The notes beneath the pieces were generated by a model. That model was not told the origin of the DNA. It searched no databases and saw nothing but the letters and a program-made list of their open reading frames with translations. From contig CATZZP010000010.1 of NCBI GenBank assembly GCA_958426775.1, positions 1-64,000 of the forward strand: DNA of 64,000 nt, read 5' to 3'. The stretch is from an uncultured Bacillota bacterium. Lineage in GTDB: Bacteria > Bacillota > Clostridia > Lachnospirales > CAG-274. Below are positions 33,943 to 42,016 of this stretch, piece after piece (positions within the stretch are counted from its first letter, which is position 1; the number at the start of each line of letters is the position of its first letter). Both the position numbers and the translations under genes were made by a program.

Positions 33943-35016
33943 TTGTCATTGATAAAAAGCCTTACTGAGGTTTTGCTTGAAAGAGATTTTAAGATTATAC
34001 CCAAAATGTGCAGCAGTACCGCTATAGGTGAGGACACCGCCTACCTTACCCTTATACGCTTCAGCGGCACTGCTGTTTATGTAACTGCCCTTATTAACAG
34101 TGAGGACAGAGCAATTTATGAAGGCAGTTACACCCTTGTTAAAAGCTATTTTGATGAGCTTGTAGAAAAATATAATTGCAGTAAGGGCTATTTTATAGGT
34201 CTTTTTATAGGCAACGAGGAGAGCTTGAGGGATTTTTGCACCAACGATATAGAGGACTATACCGCCTTGACAGCCGAAATCAGGTGGATAGTAGACCCTA
34301 CAGCCAAAAGGCTTGTTGTTTTAGGTGAACAGCCGAATAAAATTTCAGATTTAAGTGAGATAATAAACATTGCCTTTAAAAAGGAAACAGGTGCCTACAG
34401 TGTGGATACTGATATAAAAACCCTTGTGGAAAAAGAAAGAGATAACCGACTTAAAACTGTTAAAAGCTTTAATTCCTATCTTACCTTAAGTCTTATTTTC
34501 ATTAATATAATAATACATATTTTATTGTATTTTTCCGGGCAGAAGGCTGAAATAATCGGTCTGTGTTCAATAGGCAGAGAGGCTGCGTTTAACAATAATG
34601 AGATATACAGGCTGATAACCTCTGTTTTTCTCCATGCCGATATACTTCATATAGGCAGTAATATGCTTTTTCTGTATGTATTCGGCTCAAGTGTGGAAAG
34701 ATATTACGGTAAGCTGAGATATATTTTAATTTATCTTATTTCGGGACTTGGGGGAAATCTCATATTCTGTCTTACCTCGTCAGGTACAGCCATAGGTGCT
34801 TCGGGAGCAGTTTTCGGACTTATAGGAGCTGTCCTTGCATACAGCTTAATTACTAAAAGAGCCGTTGACGGAAAAGACCTTTCCTTTATGGCTATGTTTA
34901 TTATTATTTCACTTGGCTTTGGTTTTCTGGATGCTACGGTAGCAAACCTTGCCCACATAGGCGGTATTGTATTTGGTTTTATATTCGGTCTTGCCTTCTA
35001 TCCTAAAAAAACATAA
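33943..35016 (+). CDS. Rhomboid-family intramembrane serine protease with N-terminal domain
   Basis: The 357-residue protein has a soluble N-terminal domain of about 180 residues and a rhomboid core with six hydrophobic segments. Catalytic Ser lies in GASGAVFGL (near 288) and His in ANLAHIGGIVFGF (near 337), with the rhomboid HADILHIGSNMLFLYVFG segment earlier. The start appears to be TTG at 33943, since no ATG occurs near the stop of bofA; the ribosome site is weak. It follows bofA by 15 bp. Substrates are not predictable, but rhomboids cleave membrane proteins within the bilayer. Confidence 0.85.
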   Translation: MSLIKSLTEVLLERDFKIIPKMCSSTAIGEDTAYLTLIRFSGTAVYVTALINSEDRAIYEGSYTLVKSYFDELVEKYNCSKGYFIGLFIGNEESLRDFCTNDIEDYTALTAEIRWIVDPTAKRLVVLGEQPNKISDLSEIINIAFKKETGAYSVDTDIKTLVEKERDNRLKTVKSFNSYLTLSLIFINIIIHILLYFSGQKAEIIGLCSIGREAAFNNNEIYRLITSVFLHADILHIGSNMLFLYVFGSSVERYYGKLRYILIYLISGLGGNLIFCLTSSGTAIGASGAVFGLIGAVLAYSLITKRAVDGKDLSFMAMFIIISLGFGFLDATVANLAHIGGIVFGFIFGLAFYPKKT

Positions 35017-35038
35017 CCAATTTACAACAGACATACAA

Positions 35039-35065
35039 AAAGGGATAGCACATACCTATCCCTTT
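35039..35065 (+). terminator. Terminator after the rhomboid gene
   Basis: AAAGGGATAG and CTATCCCTTT arms (35039-35048, 35056-35065). Confidence 0.75.
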
Positions 35066-35071
35066 AATTAC

Positions 35072-35102
35072 AAAAGGCTGTATATTTTCATACAGCCTTT
35101 TT
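35072..35102 (-). terminator. Terminator at the end of the ribosomal superoperon
   Basis: Perfect AAAAGGCTGTAT/ATACAGCCTTTT arms (35072-35083 and 35090-35101), usable on either strand. It ends transcription after rplQ. Confidence 0.85.
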
Positions 35103-35111
35103 AGTTTATAA

Positions 35112-35648
35112 TTATACTAATTCGATAATTACAGTTTCAGCACCGTCACCACGTCTGGCACCAATCTTAATAATTCTTGTGTAACCGCCGTTACGACCTG
35201 CATACTTAGGAGCAATCTCCTCGAAAAGCATCTTAGCCATATCAACGTTTACTGTATTGCTTCTAACCTTTCTGCCGTCAGCAGGAACAGCAACTACAGG
35301 ATAAACAACGCTGAGGATTTTTCTTCTTGCGTTAAGTCTTGAAGGGTTATCCTTCTTAATAGTCTTTTTAACTTCCTCAAAAACAGTTACATTCTTACCG
35401 TTCTTGTTTTCCTTAATTCTCTTGCCGTTTTCATCCTTCTTAGCAACCTTAGCAGTTACCTCAACCTCTGTGAAGTTATCCTTTTCCTTAACAGCAAGTG
35501 TTATAAGCTTTTCAGCAAGACCTCTGATTTCCTTAGCCTTAGCTTCGGTAGTAGTAATCTTGCCATGGTATAACAAATTAGTCACCTGGTTACGAAGCAA
35601 CGCTTTACGCTGACTTGATGTACGGCCAAGCTTTCTGTATTTGCTCAT
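35112..35648 (-). CDS. rplQ: 50S ribosomal protein L17
   Basis: Large-subunit protein near the peptide exit region. The N-terminal half (MSKYRKLGRTSSQRKALLRNQVTNLLYHGKI) and the C-terminal GYTRIIKIGARRGDGAETVIIELV match L17. The protein is 178 residues, compared with about 115-130 in most bacteria. The extra part is a lysine/glutamate/asparagine-rich insertion (about residues 58-100). Last gene of the superoperon, after rpoA. Confidence 0.95.
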   Translation of the reverse strand: MSKYRKLGRTSSQRKALLRNQVTNLLYHGKITTTEAKAKEIRGLAEKLITLAVKEKDNFTEVEVTAKVAKKDENGKRIKENKNGKNVTVFEEVKKTIKKDNPSRLNARRKILSVVYPVVAVPADGRKVRSNTVNVDMAKMLFEEIAPKYAGRNGGYTRIIKIGARRGDGAETVIIELV

Positions 35649-35664
35649 TACTAATCCTCCTTAA

Positions 35665-36618
35665 TTATTCCTCACTTGGATTTAAGCTTAAACCCAATTC
35701 GGCTAACTTATTAAGTACCTCCTCCAAGGACTTGCGTCCAAGGTTACGTACCTTCATCATATCATCTTCAGTTTTGTTAGTTAAATCCTCAACGGTATTG
35801 ATACCTGCTCTCTTTAAGCAGTTGTAGCTACGTACCGAAAGGTCAAGCTCTTCAATAGAAAGCTCAAGAACCTTCTCCTTAGTACCAACCTCTTTTTCAA
35901 CAAGTATCTCTGCATTTTTAGCACTGTCTGATAAGTCAACAAAGAGATTTAAATGCTCGGTAAGAATTTTAGCACCAAGGCTTACGGCATCATCAGGAGA
36001 GATAGTGCCGTTAGTCCAAACCTCTAAGGTAAGCTTATCATAATCTGTTACTTGACCTACACGAGTATCCTCAACCTTAAAGTTTACCCTTGTAACAGGT
36101 GTAAAGATTGAGTCAACAGGCAACATTCTAAGAGGCTGATCAGGTCTTTTGTTCTTAGATGCCTCAACATAGCCACGACCCTTAGTAATAGTAATTTCCA
36201 TAAAAAGCTTACTGTCAGAACCGCCGCTTAATGTTGCAATATGCTGGTCAGGATTTAAAATTTCTATATCGGAATCAACCTTAATATCAGAAGCCTTAAC
36301 CTCACCCTCGCCTGTTACATCAATGTAAGCAAGCTTAGGCTCAGGGCTGTCTGTATTACTCTTAATAGCAAGGCTTTTAAGATTTAAGATAATTTCGGTT
36401 ACATCTTCCTTAACGCCCGGAATTGTACTGAATTCGTGTAAAACGCCTTCAATCTTTACGTTGCTTACAGCAGCACCGGGAAGAGAAGAGAGCAGTATTC
36501 TCCTTAAGGAATTACCTAAGGTAGTACCGTAGCCTCTCTCTAAAGGCTCTACAACGAAACAGCCGTATGTTCCGCTTTGTTCAGTAATCTCAATACGAGG
36601 TTTTTCAAATTCAAACAC
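35665..36618 (-). CDS. rpoA: RNA polymerase alpha subunit
   Basis: Assembles RNA polymerase and contacts activators and UP elements. The 317 residues have an N-terminal assembly domain (FVVEPLERGYGTTLGNSLRRILLSSLPGAAV) and, after a linker, a C-terminal DNA-binding domain with LELSIEELDLSVRSYNCLKRAGINTVEDL and VRNLGRKSLEEVLNKL. ATG is at 36618 with GGAGG nearby. It lies between rpsD and rplQ as in many Clostridia. Confidence 0.97.
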   Translation of the reverse strand: MFEFEKPRIEITEQSGTYGCFVVEPLERGYGTTLGNSLRRILLSSLPGAAVSNVKIEGVLHEFSTIPGVKEDVTEIILNLKSLAIKSNTDSPEPKLAYIDVTGEGEVKASDIKVDSDIEILNPDQHIATLSGGSDSKLFMEITITKGRGYVEASKNKRPDQPLRMLPVDSIFTPVTRVNFKVEDTRVGQVTDYDKLTLEVWTNGTISPDDAVSLGAKILTEHLNLFVDLSDSAKNAEILVEKEVGTKEKVLELSIEELDLSVRSYNCLKRAGINTVEDLTNKTEDDMMKVRNLGRKSLEEVLNKLAELGLSLNPSEE

Positions 36619-36690
36619 TCAGTTCAACCTCCCTCGGTTATCAATAAAATACGTTTACCATAGAAATATAAGGGAGTTATCCCCCGCTTA

Positions 36691-37281
36691 TTACTTAGAG
36701 TACAACTCGACGATAAGTGTCTCATTTACAGGAAGATCAAGCTGCTCTCTCTTAGGAAGAGCCGTAACGCTGCCCTTGAGAGCTTCCTGATCGGCACTAA
36801 GCCACTCAGGAACAATTCTTGAACCTGTAACCTCAAGTACATCCTTAAATCTCTGGATGTCCTTCTTGCTTTCCTTAACCTCGATAACATCGCCAACCTT
36901 AACCTGAAGTGAAGGAATGTTTACCTTCTTGCCGTTTAAGGTAACAAGGTTATGACGAACAATCTGTCTTGCTTCCTTTCTTGTACGACCAAGACCAAGT
37001 CTGTAAACAACATTATCAAGTCTTAATTCAAGGAGCTGAAGAAGATTTTCACCGGTGATACCGTTCATCTTATCAGCCTTCTTGTAGTAGTTTCTGAACT
37101 GCTTTTCAAGAACACCGTAAATAAACTTAACCTTCTGCTTTTCCTTTAACTGCATACCATATTCACTTAACTTACGCATATTTCTCTTGCGTCTGCTTGC
37201 CTTCTTGGATGAACCGAGAACAGCAGGCTCGATGCCTAAATATCTGCATCTTTTAAGGATAGGACTCATATCTCTAGCCAT
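36691..37281 (-). CDS. rpsD: 30S ribosomal protein S4
   Basis: Primary 16S rRNA binder and assembly initiator. The 196 residues include the central S4 domain (RLDNVVYRLGLGRTRKEARQIVRHNLVTLNGKKVNIPS). The first 40 residues lack a Cys cluster, so this is the zinc-free form. It sits between rpsK and rpoA; in B. subtilis rpsD is elsewhere with its own leader, so the operon position here is of the Clostridia/E. coli type. Confidence 0.96.
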   Translation of the reverse strand: MARDMSPILKRCRYLGIEPAVLGSSKKASRRKRNMRKLSEYGMQLKEKQKVKFIYGVLEKQFRNYYKKADKMNGITGENLLQLLELRLDNVVYRLGLGRTRKEARQIVRHNLVTLNGKKVNIPSLQVKVGDVIEVKESKKDIQRFKDVLEVTGSRIVPEWLSADQEALKGSVTALPKREQLDLPVNETLIVELYSK

Positions 37282-37337
37282 TAATTAATAGCACCTCCGT
37301 AATATATTCAAAAAATAACAAAAATCAGTAATAAAAA

Positions 37338-37739
37338 TTAAACTCTTCTTCTCTTAGGTGGTCTACAACCGTTGTGAGGTACAGGAGTAACGTCCTTAAT
37401 CATAGTTACATCAAGACCTGCTGCCTGTAAAGCACGAATAGCAGCTTCACGACCGCTGCCCGGACCCTTTACAAATACCTCAACTGTCTTTAAGCCGTAA
37501 TCCTTAGCAGCACCTGCAGCCTTTTCAGCAGCCATCTGAGCAGCATAAGGAGTAGACTTTCTTGAACCTCTGAAGCCTAACTCTCCGGCACTGGCCCATG
37601 AAAGAGCGTTGCCGGCACCATCTGTAATAGTTACAATTGTATTATTAAATGTTGACTGAATATGAGCTTGACCGCGTTCAACGACTTTTCTGTCACGACG
37701 TCTACGACCGGCAGCTTTCTTCACTGTCTTCTTAGCCAT
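37338..37739 (-). CDS. rpsK: 30S ribosomal protein S11
   Basis: Small-subunit platform protein. The 133 residues carry the S11 core (GQAHIQSTFNNTIVTITDGAGNALSWASAGELGFRGSRKSTPYAAQMAAEKA) and the end motif DVTPVPHNGCRPPKRRRV. Lies between rpsM and rpsD with AGGAGG before its ATG. Confidence 0.97.
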   Translation of the reverse strand: MAKKTVKKAAGRRRRDRKVVERGQAHIQSTFNNTIVTITDGAGNALSWASAGELGFRGSRKSTPYAAQMAAEKAAGAAKDYGLKTVEVFVKGPGSGREAAIRALQAAGLDVTMIKDVTPVPHNGCRPPKRRRV

Positions 37740-37792
37740 TAAATTGAACCTCCTTAATCATTCTAAACGATTAGACGATTTTTTATCTATAA

Positions 37793-38161
37793 TTATTTCT
37801 TCTTATTAGCAACAGTTCTTCTAGGACCCTTTCTGGTTCTAGCGTTAGTCTTGGTCTTCTGACCTCGTACAGGTAAGCCCTTTCTATGGCGAATACCTCT
37901 GTAGCAACCGATTTCTACAAGACGCTTAATATTAAGAGCGATTTCTCTTCTTAAATCACCCTCCACAGTCTGAGTTCTGTCGATGACGTCACGAATTTTA
38001 GCAACCTCATCATCTGTTAAATCTCTAACTCTTGTGTCAGGGTTTACACCTGCTTCAGCAAGAATTCTGTTAGAGCTAGCACGGCCGATACCATATACAT
38101 AAGTAAGACCGATTTCAACACGTTTTTCTCTAGGTAAGTCAACACCCGCAATACGAGCCAT
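37793..38161 (-). CDS. rpsM: 30S ribosomal protein S13
   Basis: Contacts the small-subunit head and the P-site tRNA. Start at 38161 (MARIAGVDLPREKRVEIGLTYVYGIG), with AGGAGG upstream, gives 122 residues; an upstream in-frame start at 38215 lies within the structured leader and is rejected. C-terminal RHRKGLPVRGQKTKTNARTRKGP is canonical. First gene after an internal promoter and leader. Confidence 0.96.
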   Translation of the reverse strand: MARIAGVDLPREKRVEIGLTYVYGIGRASSNRILAEAGVNPDTRVRDLTDDEVAKIRDVIDRTQTVEGDLRREIALNIKRLVEIGCYRGIRHRKGLPVRGQKTKTNARTRKGPRRTVANKKK

Positions 38162-38211
38162 GTACTTATTGCACCTCCTGCAAAATAATAAATAATGATA
38201 GTTATTGTTCT

Positions 38212-38345
38212 GCAATCAAAATAAGCCAGAAATGAGCATCAGGGACAGCCGCGGAAGTAACTTCCATTCCCTTAAATGCCGTACATGAGGCCTGCGGGGG
38301 CAAATAACCCCTTAAAACCATAATAATGTTTGTTATTTTGATTGC
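38212..38345 (-). ncRNA. Candidate structured leader RNA upstream of rpsM
   Basis: A perfect 13-bp inverted repeat (38212-38224 and 38333-38345, GCAATCAAAATAA and its complement) closes a region with several inner stems. Visible inner stems are GGAAG/CTTCC (38253-38265), AGGGA/TCCCT (38241-38245 with 38268-38272) and GGGG/CCCC (38297-38300 with 38308-38311). It starts downstream of a promoter at 38395-38423 and ends about 50 bp before the rpsM start. Such closed leaders are typical of autoregulated ribosomal-protein operons. The class is not one I recognise. Confidence 0.55.
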
Positions 38346-38394
38346 CTTAGCCTTAAAAAACGCACGAAACGCCTCTTTTAAGGCTCATTCCTTT

Positions 38395-38423
38395 AGTATA
38401 GCAAACTTTGGTATAAAAATCAA
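38395..38423 (-). promoter_or_regulatory. Internal promoter upstream of rpsM
   Basis: Minus-strand TTGATT (38418-38423), a 17-bp spacer and TATACT (38395-38400). The -35 box overlaps the rpmJ stop codon. Initiation near 38388 leads into the structured leader. A separate perfect 10-bp repeat AGCCTTAAAA/TTTTAAGGCT (38349-38358, 38376-38385) lies at the start of that leader. Confidence 0.75.
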
Positions 38424-38533
38424 CCCTGTCTTTGCTTATGCTTAGGATTTTCGCAAATAATTCTTACAGAGCCTTTTCTCTTGATAACTCTGCACTTTTC
38501 GCACATTGGTTTAACTGATGGTCTAACCTTCAT
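38420..38533 (-). CDS. rpmJ: 50S ribosomal protein L36
   Basis: A 37-residue protein from ATG at 38533: MKVRPSVKPMCEKCRVIKRK, continuing to CENPKHKQRQG. The zinc ligands (CEKC and C...H) are present, so this is the zinc form. AGGAG precedes the start. It lies between infA (15 bp upstream) and the rpsM promoter. Confidence 0.95.
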   Translation of the reverse strand: MKVRPSVKPMCEKCRVIKRKGSVRIICENPKHKQRQG

Positions 38534-38548
38534 TTTTCATAACTCCTT

Positions 38549-38767
38549 TCACTTATCTCTCCAGGTAATTCTGCCCTTTGTCAAATCATAAGGAGACATT
38601 TCCACCTTAACCTTATCGCCGGGGATAATCCTTATAAAGTTCATACGCAGCTTACCTGAAATATGAGCCAGAATTTTGTGGCCGTTTTCCAGTTCCACTT
38701 GGAACATTGCGTTAGGAAGCTTTTCAATTATAGTGCCTTCCATTTCGATAACATTGTCTTTAGCCAA
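38549..38767 (-). CDS. infA: Translation initiation factor IF-1
   Basis: The 72-residue OB-fold protein binds the 30S A-site during initiation. Sequence (MAKDNVIEMEGTIIEKLPNAMFQVELENGHKILAHISGKLR and the tail DLTKGRITWRDK) is canonical. AGGAGG precedes the ATG. It lies between the KOW-domain gene and rpmJ. Confidence 0.97.
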   Translation of the reverse strand: MAKDNVIEMEGTIIEKLPNAMFQVELENGHKILAHISGKLRMNFIRIIPGDKVKVEMSPYDLTKGRITWRDK

Positions 38768-38781
38768 TGTAATACCTCCTT

Positions 38782-39048
38782 TTAATGCCTGTAGGGTTTC
38801 AATGCTTTGCGTAAATCTGCATCTTCGAGATAAAGATTGTTTTCAAGCTTAAATTTAATTTCCTCAATTATATCGCAGCACATCTGCACGTGTATAATTT
38901 TCTTTTTCTTGGGTTTAGCAAGAAGTCTTACCTTACCGTCGGCAAGATAGACATAGGTTTCGTCAAAGTCCACCACAATAAACGGCAGTGACTTATCACG
39001 TCCCTTTTTGGAAAAAACAACCTGACCTTTACTGTACAATCTTTTCAC
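38782..39048 (-). CDS. KOW-domain RNA-binding protein (L14e/L27e-like, YbzG family)
   Basis: The 88 residues begin with a KOW-like motif (YSKGQVVFSKKGRDKSLPFIVVDFDETYVYLADGKVRLLAKPKKKK) resembling archaeal L14e proteins. Its place between map and infA is a conserved Firmicute arrangement. It probably binds rRNA or assists translation; the function is not established. The start follows the map gene by 1 bp. Confidence 0.85.
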   Translation of the reverse strand: MKRLYSKGQVVFSKKGRDKSLPFIVVDFDETYVYLADGKVRLLAKPKKKKIIHVQMCCDIIEEIKFKLENNLYLEDADLRKALKPYRH

Positions 39049-39049
39049 C

Positions 39050-39805
39050 TCAAATTATCAGTGTTAGAAGCTCAGGCTCCTTGTCGGTAATAAGCACCGT
39101 GTTTTCATAGTGAGCGGCACACATACCGTCTTTTGTAACGGCTGTCCACCCATCTGAAAGCACACGTACCTTGTATGTACCCATAGCTATCATAGGCTCA
39201 ACGGCAAGTACCATACCCGCCCTTAAGGCAGGACCCTTTTTGCCGTTGCGATAGTTAGGTATAGCAGGCTCCTCGTGCATATTCTTACCTATACCATGAC
39301 CTACATAGTCCCTTATAACGGCAAAGCCGTTATCCTCGGCATAGGTTTGTATGGCAGAGGATATATCACTTAGATTATAACCTACCTTTGCATACTTAAT
39401 ACCTTGAAAGAAGCTTTCTTTAGTTACATCAATAAGCCTTTGCTTATCAGGGCTTATTTTGCCCACCGCAAAGGTTCTTGCGGCATCCCCGTGATGTGAG
39501 TTTATATAAGCTCCAACATCAACGGAAATAATGTCGCCCTCTTTAAGCACACGTTCCTTAGACGGAATACCATGCACTACTTCATCGTTAATTGATGTAC
39601 AAATTGAAGCAGGGTACCCACAGTACCCCTTAAAGGATGGCAACGCTCCACATTCCATTATATACGATTCAGCGATTTTGTCAAGCTCAAATGTTGAAAT
39701 TCCGGGAATTATTTTTTCCTCAAGCAAATTTAAGGTCCTGCCGGTTATTTCCCCGGCAAGCCTCATTTTTTCAATTTGCTTTTCATTTTTAATAGTAATT
39801 GCCAT
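39050..39805 (-). CDS. map: Methionine aminopeptidase, type I
   Basis: Removes the initiator methionine from nascent proteins using two divalent metal ions. The 251 residues carry the metal ligands: Asp in SVDVGAYINSHHGDAARTF (two Asp), His in VGHGIGKNMHEEP, and Glu in MVLAVEPM and HYENTVLIT. It lies between adk and the KOW gene, 3 bp after adk. Confidence 0.97.
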   Translation of the reverse strand: MAITIKNEKQIEKMRLAGEITGRTLNLLEEKIIPGISTFELDKIAESYIMECGALPSFKGYCGYPASICTSINDEVVHGIPSKERVLKEGDIISVDVGAYINSHHGDAARTFAVGKISPDKQRLIDVTKESFFQGIKYAKVGYNLSDISSAIQTYAEDNGFAVIRDYVGHGIGKNMHEEPAIPNYRNGKKGPALRAGMVLAVEPMIAMGTYKVRVLSDGWTAVTKDGMCAAHYENTVLITDKEPELLTLII

Positions 39806-39808
39806 ATA

Positions 39809-40441
39809 TTAAGCCTCTAAAGACTTGCAGACTTCAGCAAAAATCTCATCAATATCGCCGACACCGTTTACTGTAACAAGAATGCCCTTCTTATCATAGT
39901 AATCAATAAGGGGAGCAGTTGTTTCGTGGTAAACCTTAAGTCTTGCTACAACAGTTTCTTCGTTATCATCCTTACGCTGGATAAGCTTTTCACCGCAAAC
40001 ATCACATATACCCTCTGTCTTAGGTGGGTTGTACTTTACGTGGAACATAGCCTTACACTTAGGACAGCTTCTTCTTCCTGTCATTCTGTCCACAATAACG
40101 CTGTCCTCAACCTCAAAGCAAACAACCTTATCAAGAGGACCTGTAATAGCCTCAAGACCCTCCGCCTGAGTTAAGTTACGTGGATAACCGTCAAGTATGT
40201 AACCATTCTTGCAGTCATCCTCCTTAATTCTTTCAGCAAGCATAGCAGAAACGATTTCGTCTGAAACAAGACCGCCCTCCTCCATAATCTTGCTTACCTT
40301 TTTACCAAGGTCAGTGCCTTTTGCAATCTGATCTCTTAAAAGGTCACCTGTTGAAATATGTGCAATATTGTAATGCTGTGAAAGCTTTTTAGCCTGTGTG
40401 CCTTTTCCTGCACCCGGACAGCCTACTAAAACCAGCTTCAT
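39809..40441 (-). CDS. adk: Adenylate kinase
   Basis: Interconverts ATP, AMP and ADP. Start at 40441 (MKLVLVGCPGAGKGTQAKKL...), with AGAAGG upstream; an in-frame ATG at 40462 is less likely. The 210-residue protein shows the P-loop GCPGAGKGT, the AMP-binding STGDLLRDQI and the LID domain with a four-Cys zinc cluster (CPKC...CDVCGE), typical of Gram-positive enzymes. It begins after a 333-bp gap following secY. Confidence 0.97.
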   Translation of the reverse strand: MKLVLVGCPGAGKGTQAKKLSQHYNIAHISTGDLLRDQIAKGTDLGKKVSKIMEEGGLVSDEIVSAMLAERIKEDDCKNGYILDGYPRNLTQAEGLEAITGPLDKVVCFEVEDSVIVDRMTGRRSCPKCKAMFHVKYNPPKTEGICDVCGEKLIQRKDDNEETVVARLKVYHETTAPLIDYYDKKGILVTVNGVGDIDEIFAEVCKSLEA

Positions 40442-40461
40442 ATTAAATAACCTTCTTTCCA

Positions 40462-40663
40462 TTTTCTTTTAGTAAAGCTTTTCTTTATGCCCCCATAAAG
40501 AAAAGGTTTTTATTAAAGGATTTTTATAAGGTTACGTTCCCGTAGGGATGATTTTGCAGTGACCCTAGGGGTTTTGCTTGTCAAAACCACGGCACGAACA
40601 AAAAATCAAGTAACCGAAGTAAAAATCTCTACCCTTTTCTTTTAGTAAAGCTTTTCTTTATGC
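40462..40663 (-). repeat. Two 29-bp direct repeats flanking a structured region between secY and adk
   Basis: The same 29 bases (TTTTCTTTTAGTAAAGCTTT...) occur at 40462-40490 and 40635-40663, 173 bp apart. The first copy also begins a 12-bp stem-loop (40479-40506). Between the copies an outer 6-bp repeat GGTTAC/GTAACC (40530-40535, 40610-40615) encloses TCCC/GGGA and GGTTTTG/CAAAACC hairpins (40538-40548 and 40570-40588). The gap spans 40442-40774 and contains no gene. Confidence 0.6.
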
Positions 40664-40729
40664 TCTGTAAGGGGTATTTAAGCTTACAAAAGAAAATTCT
40701 TTCCTTATTATATATCTTTTTTAAATTAA

Positions 40730-40759
40730 AAATCGGGAGATAGTCACACCTCCCGATTT
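40730..40759 (-). terminator. Terminator after secY
   Basis: AAATCGGGAG and CTCCCGATTT arms (40730-40739, 40750-40759) with a T-rich tract on the minus strand. adk and the genes after it may therefore be a separate or attenuated unit. Confidence 0.75.
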
Positions 40760-40774
40760 AGTTTAATACTTTTA

Positions 40775-42016
40775 TCAGCTTAAAAATCCTTTATAATGTC
40801 TCATTACCATCTGAGATTCCATCTTCTTGAATATATCAAGAGCAACACCGGTAACGATAAGCAATGTAGTACCGCCGAAACCGATATTTACGTTGAATAT
40901 AAGGCTGAACAGAGAAGGCACAAGTGCAATAATTGAGTATGTGCAAGCACCTATTAAAGAAACTCTGTCCACTACGGTCTGTATATAATCAGAGGTTGGC
41001 TTACCCGGTCTGATACCCGGTATAAAGCCGCCGCTCTTTTTAATATTCTCCGCAACCTCAACAGGGTTAAATGAGAAAGATGTATAGAAGAATGTAAAGC
41101 AGAAAATAAGTACAACATAGAGGGAAGCACCTATTGGGCTTGATGTAACGTCAAGCACCTCAACAACCCTCTGTAACCATGTAGGGTTCCACAGCTGTGC
41201 AATAGTCTGTGGGAACTGGAGCAGAGAAATTGCAAAGATGATTGACATAACGCCTGCTATATTAACCTTAATTGGGATGAATGATGACTGACCGCCAATC
41301 ATTCTTCTACCTACCATTTTCTTAGAATACTGTACTGTAATTCTTCTTTCGCCGTCCTGTACAATGATAACAAAAATCATATCAGCAAGGAGGATAAGAA
41401 GCATAATGCCTACCTTAATCCAACCTGTAATACCTGAACCCTGACCCTGTACATACATAGTCTGGATACCGCCTGCAAGACCTGCAAGGATATTAGCGGC
41501 AATAATGAAAGATGAACCGTTACCGATACCCTTTTCGTTAAGCTGCTCACCAAGCCACATAACGAAAACCGTACCTGTAATCATAGTCAAAAGTGCAACA
41601 CCGTAAACAAAGAAGTTAGGGTTTACAAAAGCACCTCTGATTGTATAAACCTGTCCGCAGCCCTGAAGGAGAGCAAGTGCAACAGTACAAGCTCTTGTAT
41701 ACTGAGCAATTTTCTTACGACCCTCTTCGCCTTCCTTATTGATTTGCTCAAGTCTCGGAATAGCAACAGTAAGGAGCTGCATAATAATAGATGCGTTAAT
41801 ATAAGGTCCGATACCCATAGCAAATATAGTACCGTAGTCACCACCTGTAATAAGGCTGTAAAGAGTACCTGCATTGCTTGACTCAAGTGCGTTTAAATCA
41901 ACACCGGGAACAGGTAAATGTGTGCCGATTCTTATAATTACAAGAATCAAAAGCATGTACAACAATCTTGTTCTGATTTCTTTAATCTTCCATGCATTTC
42001 TAATTGTAGTCAGCAA
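40775..42016 (-). CDS. secY: Protein translocase subunit SecY
   Basis: Ten-helix core channel of the Sec export machinery. The 413 residues begin MLTTIRNAWKIKEIRTRLLYMLLILVIIRIGTHLPVPG and include the conserved GIGPYINASIIMQLL and ERRITVQYSKKMVG segments. It is the last gene of the spc part, after rplO with no gap, and is followed by a terminator. Confidence 0.97.
   Translation of the reverse strand: MLTTIRNAWKIKEIRTRLLYMLLILVIIRIGTHLPVPGVDLNALESSNAGTLYSLITGGDYGTIFAMGIGPYINASIIMQLLTVAIPRLEQINKEGEEGRKKIAQYTRACTVALALLQGCGQVYTIRGAFVNPNFFVYGVALLTMITGTVFVMWLGEQLNEKGIGNGSSFIIAANILAGLAGGIQTMYVQGQGSGITGWIKVGIMLLILLADMIFVIIVQDGERRITVQYSKKMVGRRMIGGQSSFIPIKVNIAGVMSIIFAISLLQFPQTIAQLWNPTWLQRVVEVLDVTSSPIGASLYVVLIFCFTFFYTSFSFNPVEVAENIKKSGGFIPGIRPGKPTSDYIQTVVDRVSLIGACTYSIIALVPSLFSLIFNVNIGFGGTTLLIVTGVALDIFKKMESQMVMRHYKGFLS

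Noticed and set aside
35404..35613. Plus-strand frames across the ribosomal operon
   Set aside because: They are antisense shadows without ribosome sites or recognisable domains.
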